24,767 bases of DNA from an uncultured Alphaproteobacteria bacterium (GTDB lineage Bacteria > Pseudomonadota > Alphaproteobacteria > Sneathiellales > Sneathiellaceae), in NCBI GenBank assembly GCA_937910835.1, contig CALEMG010000422.1:1-24767 (forward strand), in the 5' to 3' direction. The position numbers and the translations under genes were made by a program. This document shows positions 22,529 to 24,767 of this stretch, in pieces. How positions within the stretch are numbered: position 1 is the stretch's first letter; the number at the start of each line of letters is the position of its first letter. Below the pieces are notes generated by a model. That model was not told where the DNA came from. It saw only the letters and a list, made by a program, of their open reading frames with translations, and did no database searches.

Positions 22529-23092
22529 ATGCTATCAAGCTTACCAAATTTACTGACACTTTCACGTATCGTTGTCATTCCTCTTCTGCTGGCGGCCCTT
22601 TTTTTGCCGGGAAAACTGGGAAGCTGGGTGCCGCTTGGCCTTTTTATCGCTGCCGGAATAACGGATTTCTTGGATGGGTATTTCGCGCGGCGCTACCGGC
22701 AAACCTCAAATCTCGGACGGTTTATGGACCCCGTCGCGGATAAGCTGCTTGTTGCCTCGGTTCTGTTCGTTCTCGTGGGCATCGGGCGCATTGGTGAGTG
22801 GGACCTTATTCCCGCCACGATTATTCTCTGTCGGGAAATAATGGTATCAGGATTGCGCGAATATCTGGCGGAATTGCGGATCGGCATGCCAGTCAGTAAA
22901 CTCGCCAAATGGAAAACAGCCGCTCAAATATTTGCCCTTTGCTTCCTGTTGGGAGGGCCCGCAGTTACAGGCCAGTTCGACGCCATCCTTATCGGTCGGA
23001 TATTGCTCTGGGCTGCTGGCTTACTTACAGTCTGGACTGGATATGACTATTTACGCCTCGGCCTAAAGCATATGATGGAAGAAGGGGCGTAA
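22529..23092 (+). CDS. pgsA: CDP-diacylglycerol--glycerol-3-phosphate 3-phosphatidyltransferase
   Basis: PgsA makes phosphatidylglycerol phosphate from CDP-diacylglycerol and glycerol-3-phosphate at the inner membrane, the first committed step to phosphatidylglycerol and cardiolipin. The 187-residue protein has several hydrophobic helices. It also has the complete CDP-alcohol phosphotransferase signature: Asp46, Asp49-Gly50, Ala53-Arg54, Gly63, Asp67 and Asp71 at exact family spacing. The N-terminal SLPNLLTLSRIVVIPLL is typical of PgsA. The uvrC-pgsA order is common in Proteobacteria. The ribosome site is weak, and mobB follows after 25 bp. Confidence 0.96.
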   Translation: MLSSLPNLLTLSRIVVIPLLLAALFLPGKLGSWVPLGLFIAAGITDFLDGYFARRYRQTSNLGRFMDPVADKLLVASVLFVLVGIGRIGEWDLIPATIILCREIMVSGLREYLAELRIGMPVSKLAKWKTAAQIFALCFLLGGPAVTGQFDAILIGRILLWAAGLLTVWTGYDYLRLGLKHMMEEGA

Positions 23093-23117
23093 TCACGCGG
23101 ATGTGGGCAATTGAAGT

Positions 23118-23639
23118 ATGAAAATCATCGGCATTTCAGGCTGGAGCGGAAACGGTAAGACGACTCTGCTAACGCGATTGATCCCGGCGCTGATCGGACG
23201 CGGTTTCAAGGTTTCAACAATCAAGCACGCGCACCACAAGTTCGATATTGATACGCCGGGCAAGGATTCCTATCGCCATCGGGAGGCCGGGGCCGAGGAA
23301 GTACTTATTTCCTCGTCAAGCCGCTGGGCCCTGATGCATGAAAACCATGACCGTGGCGAGGCGCATCTTGAGGAACTTATCGCCAAGATGGCGCCCGTGG
23401 ATATTCTCCTTGTTGAAGGATTCAAGTCTGAAGACTTTCCAAAAATCGAAGTTTGGCGCCGGGAAAGCGGCACGGATCCAAGAGTTACCTCAGATAGCAG
23501 TATTGTCGCGTTGGCGACGCCCGAACTTTCCTACACAGCGCCTGTCCCGGTTCTCGATTTGAATGATGAAAACGCCATCGCGGAGTTCATCATTCAGTTT
23601 TTCAAGCTGGAGGTGGCCGCCCATGGCACGGCTGGCTAA
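23118..23639 (+). CDS. mobB: Molybdopterin-guanine dinucleotide biosynthesis protein MobB
   Basis: MobB is a small P-loop GTPase that assists MobA in attaching GMP to molybdopterin. The 173-residue protein begins MKIIGISGWSGNGKTTL, with the P-loop at residues 8-15, followed by the family segments STIKHAHHKFDIDTPGKDSY, RHREAGAEEV and DILLVEGFKSEDFPKIEVWR. MobA is not in the window. The 3' end overlaps moeA by 17 bp, indicating coupled translation of two cofactor genes. Likely client enzymes include MsrP-family molybdoenzymes, although MsrP itself uses unmodified Mo-MPT. Confidence 0.95.
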   Translation: MKIIGISGWSGNGKTTLLTRLIPALIGRGFKVSTIKHAHHKFDIDTPGKDSYRHREAGAEEVLISSSSRWALMHENHDRGEAHLEELIAKMAPVDILLVEGFKSEDFPKIEVWRRESGTDPRVTSDSSIVALATPELSYTAPVPVLDLNDENAIAEFIIQFFKLEVAAHGTAG

Positions 23640-24767
23640 CGATTGCTTTGCAAATCCGTCGGAGATGATCAGCGCCGCGGAAGCGCTTGAAAAGATCTCT
23701 GCAGCTGCCGCCCCCGTCGTCGGCGCAGAGAATATATCCCTGTTCGACGCCGAAGGCCGTATCTTGGCCAAGGATGTGACCTCCTCTCGCAATGTGCCAC
23801 CCGCAGATAATTCTGCCGTTGATGGATACGCCTTTCGGTTTTCAGACTATGAAAAGGACTCCGATAGGCCTTACGACATTATGGGACAGAGCAAGGCAGG
23901 GCATCCCTGGAAAGGCTCATCAGCGACCAACGCCGCCATCAAGATACTGACCGGGGCGATCATGCCGGAAGGCTTTGATACCATTGCCATGATCGAAGAT
24001 GTATCATTGCAGAACAATCAAGTTATCTTGCCGACTGGACTAAAGGCCGGTGCCAATTGCCGCAGGATGGGGGAGGATATTCGCGAAGGACAAGTCCTTC
24101 TGAAAAAAGGAACGCGTCTTCGCCCACAGGAACTTGGGTATCTTGCCTCCGTCGGACTGGGAACCGTTCATGTTTTCAAGCAGCTGAAAGTCGCGCTTTT
24201 CTCCACAGGGGATGAATTGATCGATCCCGGGGAGACGGGCTCCCCCACAAACACCTATGACAGCAATCGGTTGATCCTTTCCGGTCTTCTTGCTAATCAT
24301 GGATGCTCTGTCACGGATCTCGGTATCTTGAAAGACCGTCTTCCCATCGTCCGTACCGCCCTGAAAGAGGCGGCAAAAAATCATGATCTGGTTCTTACCT
24401 CCGGCGGCGTTTCCATGGGGGATGAGGATCACGTCAGAACCGCGCTCAGCGATATTGGCCATTTGCATTTTTGGCGTATTGCCATCAAGCCGGGGCGTCC
24501 GTTGGCCCTCGGTCAGATTGGCAATACGGCCTTTGTCGGCTTGCCAGGAAACCCGATAGCAGCTCTCGTTTGCGCGTTGATGTTTGTCCGCCCATTGATT
24601 AAAATCCTGAACGGCGCAAATGCGGAACCTCCCCTGTCCTTCAAAGTAGCGTCAGATTTCAACATGAAAAAGAAATCTGGTCGCACGGAATGGCTGCGGG
24701 GTCGATATTCCGTTACGGATGACGGCTTCGGAACGGCCGAAAAATACCCAACGGAGGGCTCCGGCAT
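23623..24767 (+). CDS. moeA: Molybdopterin molybdenumtransferase MoeA (3' end beyond window)
   Basis: MoeA inserts molybdate into adenylylated molybdopterin. The frame is open from the ATG at 23623 to the window edge (about 381 codons; family members are near 400), so only a short C-terminal piece of domain IV is missing. Seen in order: PPADNSAVDGYAF (about 60-72), ILTGAIMPEGFDTIAMIED, CRRMGEDIREG, ALFSTGDELIDPGE, TYDSNR, the molybdopterin-binding TSGGVSMGDEDHV (about 259-271), IKPGRPLALG and FVGLPGNPIAALV. GGAGGT lies about 8 nt before the ATG, inside mobB. It forms an operon with mobB. Confidence 0.96.
   Translation, partial: MARLANDCFANPSEMISAAEALEKISAAAAPVVGAENISLFDAEGRILAKDVTSSRNVPPADNSAVDGYAFRFSDYEKDSDRPYDIMGQSKAGHPWKGSSATNAAIKILTGAIMPEGFDTIAMIEDVSLQNNQVILPTGLKAGANCRRMGEDIREGQVLLKKGTRLRPQELGYLASVGLGTVHVFKQLKVALFSTGDELIDPGETGSPTNTYDSNRLILSGLLANHGCSVTDLGILKDRLPIVRTALKEAAKNHDLVLTSGGVSMGDEDHVRTALSDIGHLHFWRIAIKPGRPLALGQIGNTAFVGLPGNPIAALVCALMFVRPLIKILNGANAEPPLSFKVASDFNMKKKSGRTEWLRGRYSVTDDGFGTAEKYPTEGSG

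Overview
The window looks like chromosomal DNA of a free-living alphaproteobacterium of moderate GC (roughly half). The basis is a trxB gene followed by an LsrB/VtlR-type LysR gene, an encapsulated-ferritin-family protein, an alphaproteobacterial EF-G-like GTPase, a DUF1127 protein, and an MCP whose receptor domain lies at the C-terminus. A genus cannot be fixed from memory; a Rhodospirillales/Sneathiella-like lineage is a guess. No transposase, phage gene, CRISPR array, tRNA or rRNA gene was seen.

Layout. Positions 1-1262 (minus) are a decaying acyl-CoA synthetase pseudogene with two in-frame nonsense codons. Next come an Lrp/AsnC regulator (minus), an ELM1/DUF1022 gene (plus) that itself seems to have lost its last ~25 codons to a nonsense codon, trxB, and a LysR regulator. 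Positions 4987-5747 hold no protein gene. They carry three tandem, diverged copies of a small RNA gene, each with exposed CCUCC(C) anti-Shine-Dalgarno motifs, a 7-bp hairpin, a conserved linker and a GC-rich terminator with a U tract. LysR-type dyads (ATGC-N7-GCAT) sit upstream of the first two copies. This LysR-plus-tandem-sRNA arrangement resembles lsrB/vtlR-abcR of Rhizobiales. It is the most interesting system in the window.

A minus-strand block follows: encapsulated-ferritin-like protein, MsrP, EF-G-like GTPase and an aspartate aminotransferase ending in a strong terminator. A soluble chemotaxis receptor (plus) then meets a GcvA-type LysR gene (minus), which is divergent from a DUF1127 gene. 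uvrB (plus) meets modA (minus) tail to tail. The remaining genes are all on the plus strand: TraB/GumN protein, Ca2+/Na+ antiporter, pteridine-reductase-type SDR overlapping folB, a 420-bp gap with DnaA-box-like sites, and a uvrC-pgsA-mobB-moeA cluster that runs off the right edge.

Themes. Molybdenum recurs: MsrP is a molybdoenzyme, ModA binds molybdate, and MobB and MoeA act in cofactor synthesis. Nucleotide excision repair is represented by uvrB and uvrC 4.6 kb apart. Redox and iron functions are represented by TrxB, MsrP and the ferritin-like protein. All functional statements come from reading the sequence and recalling protein families; no searches or folding programs were run.
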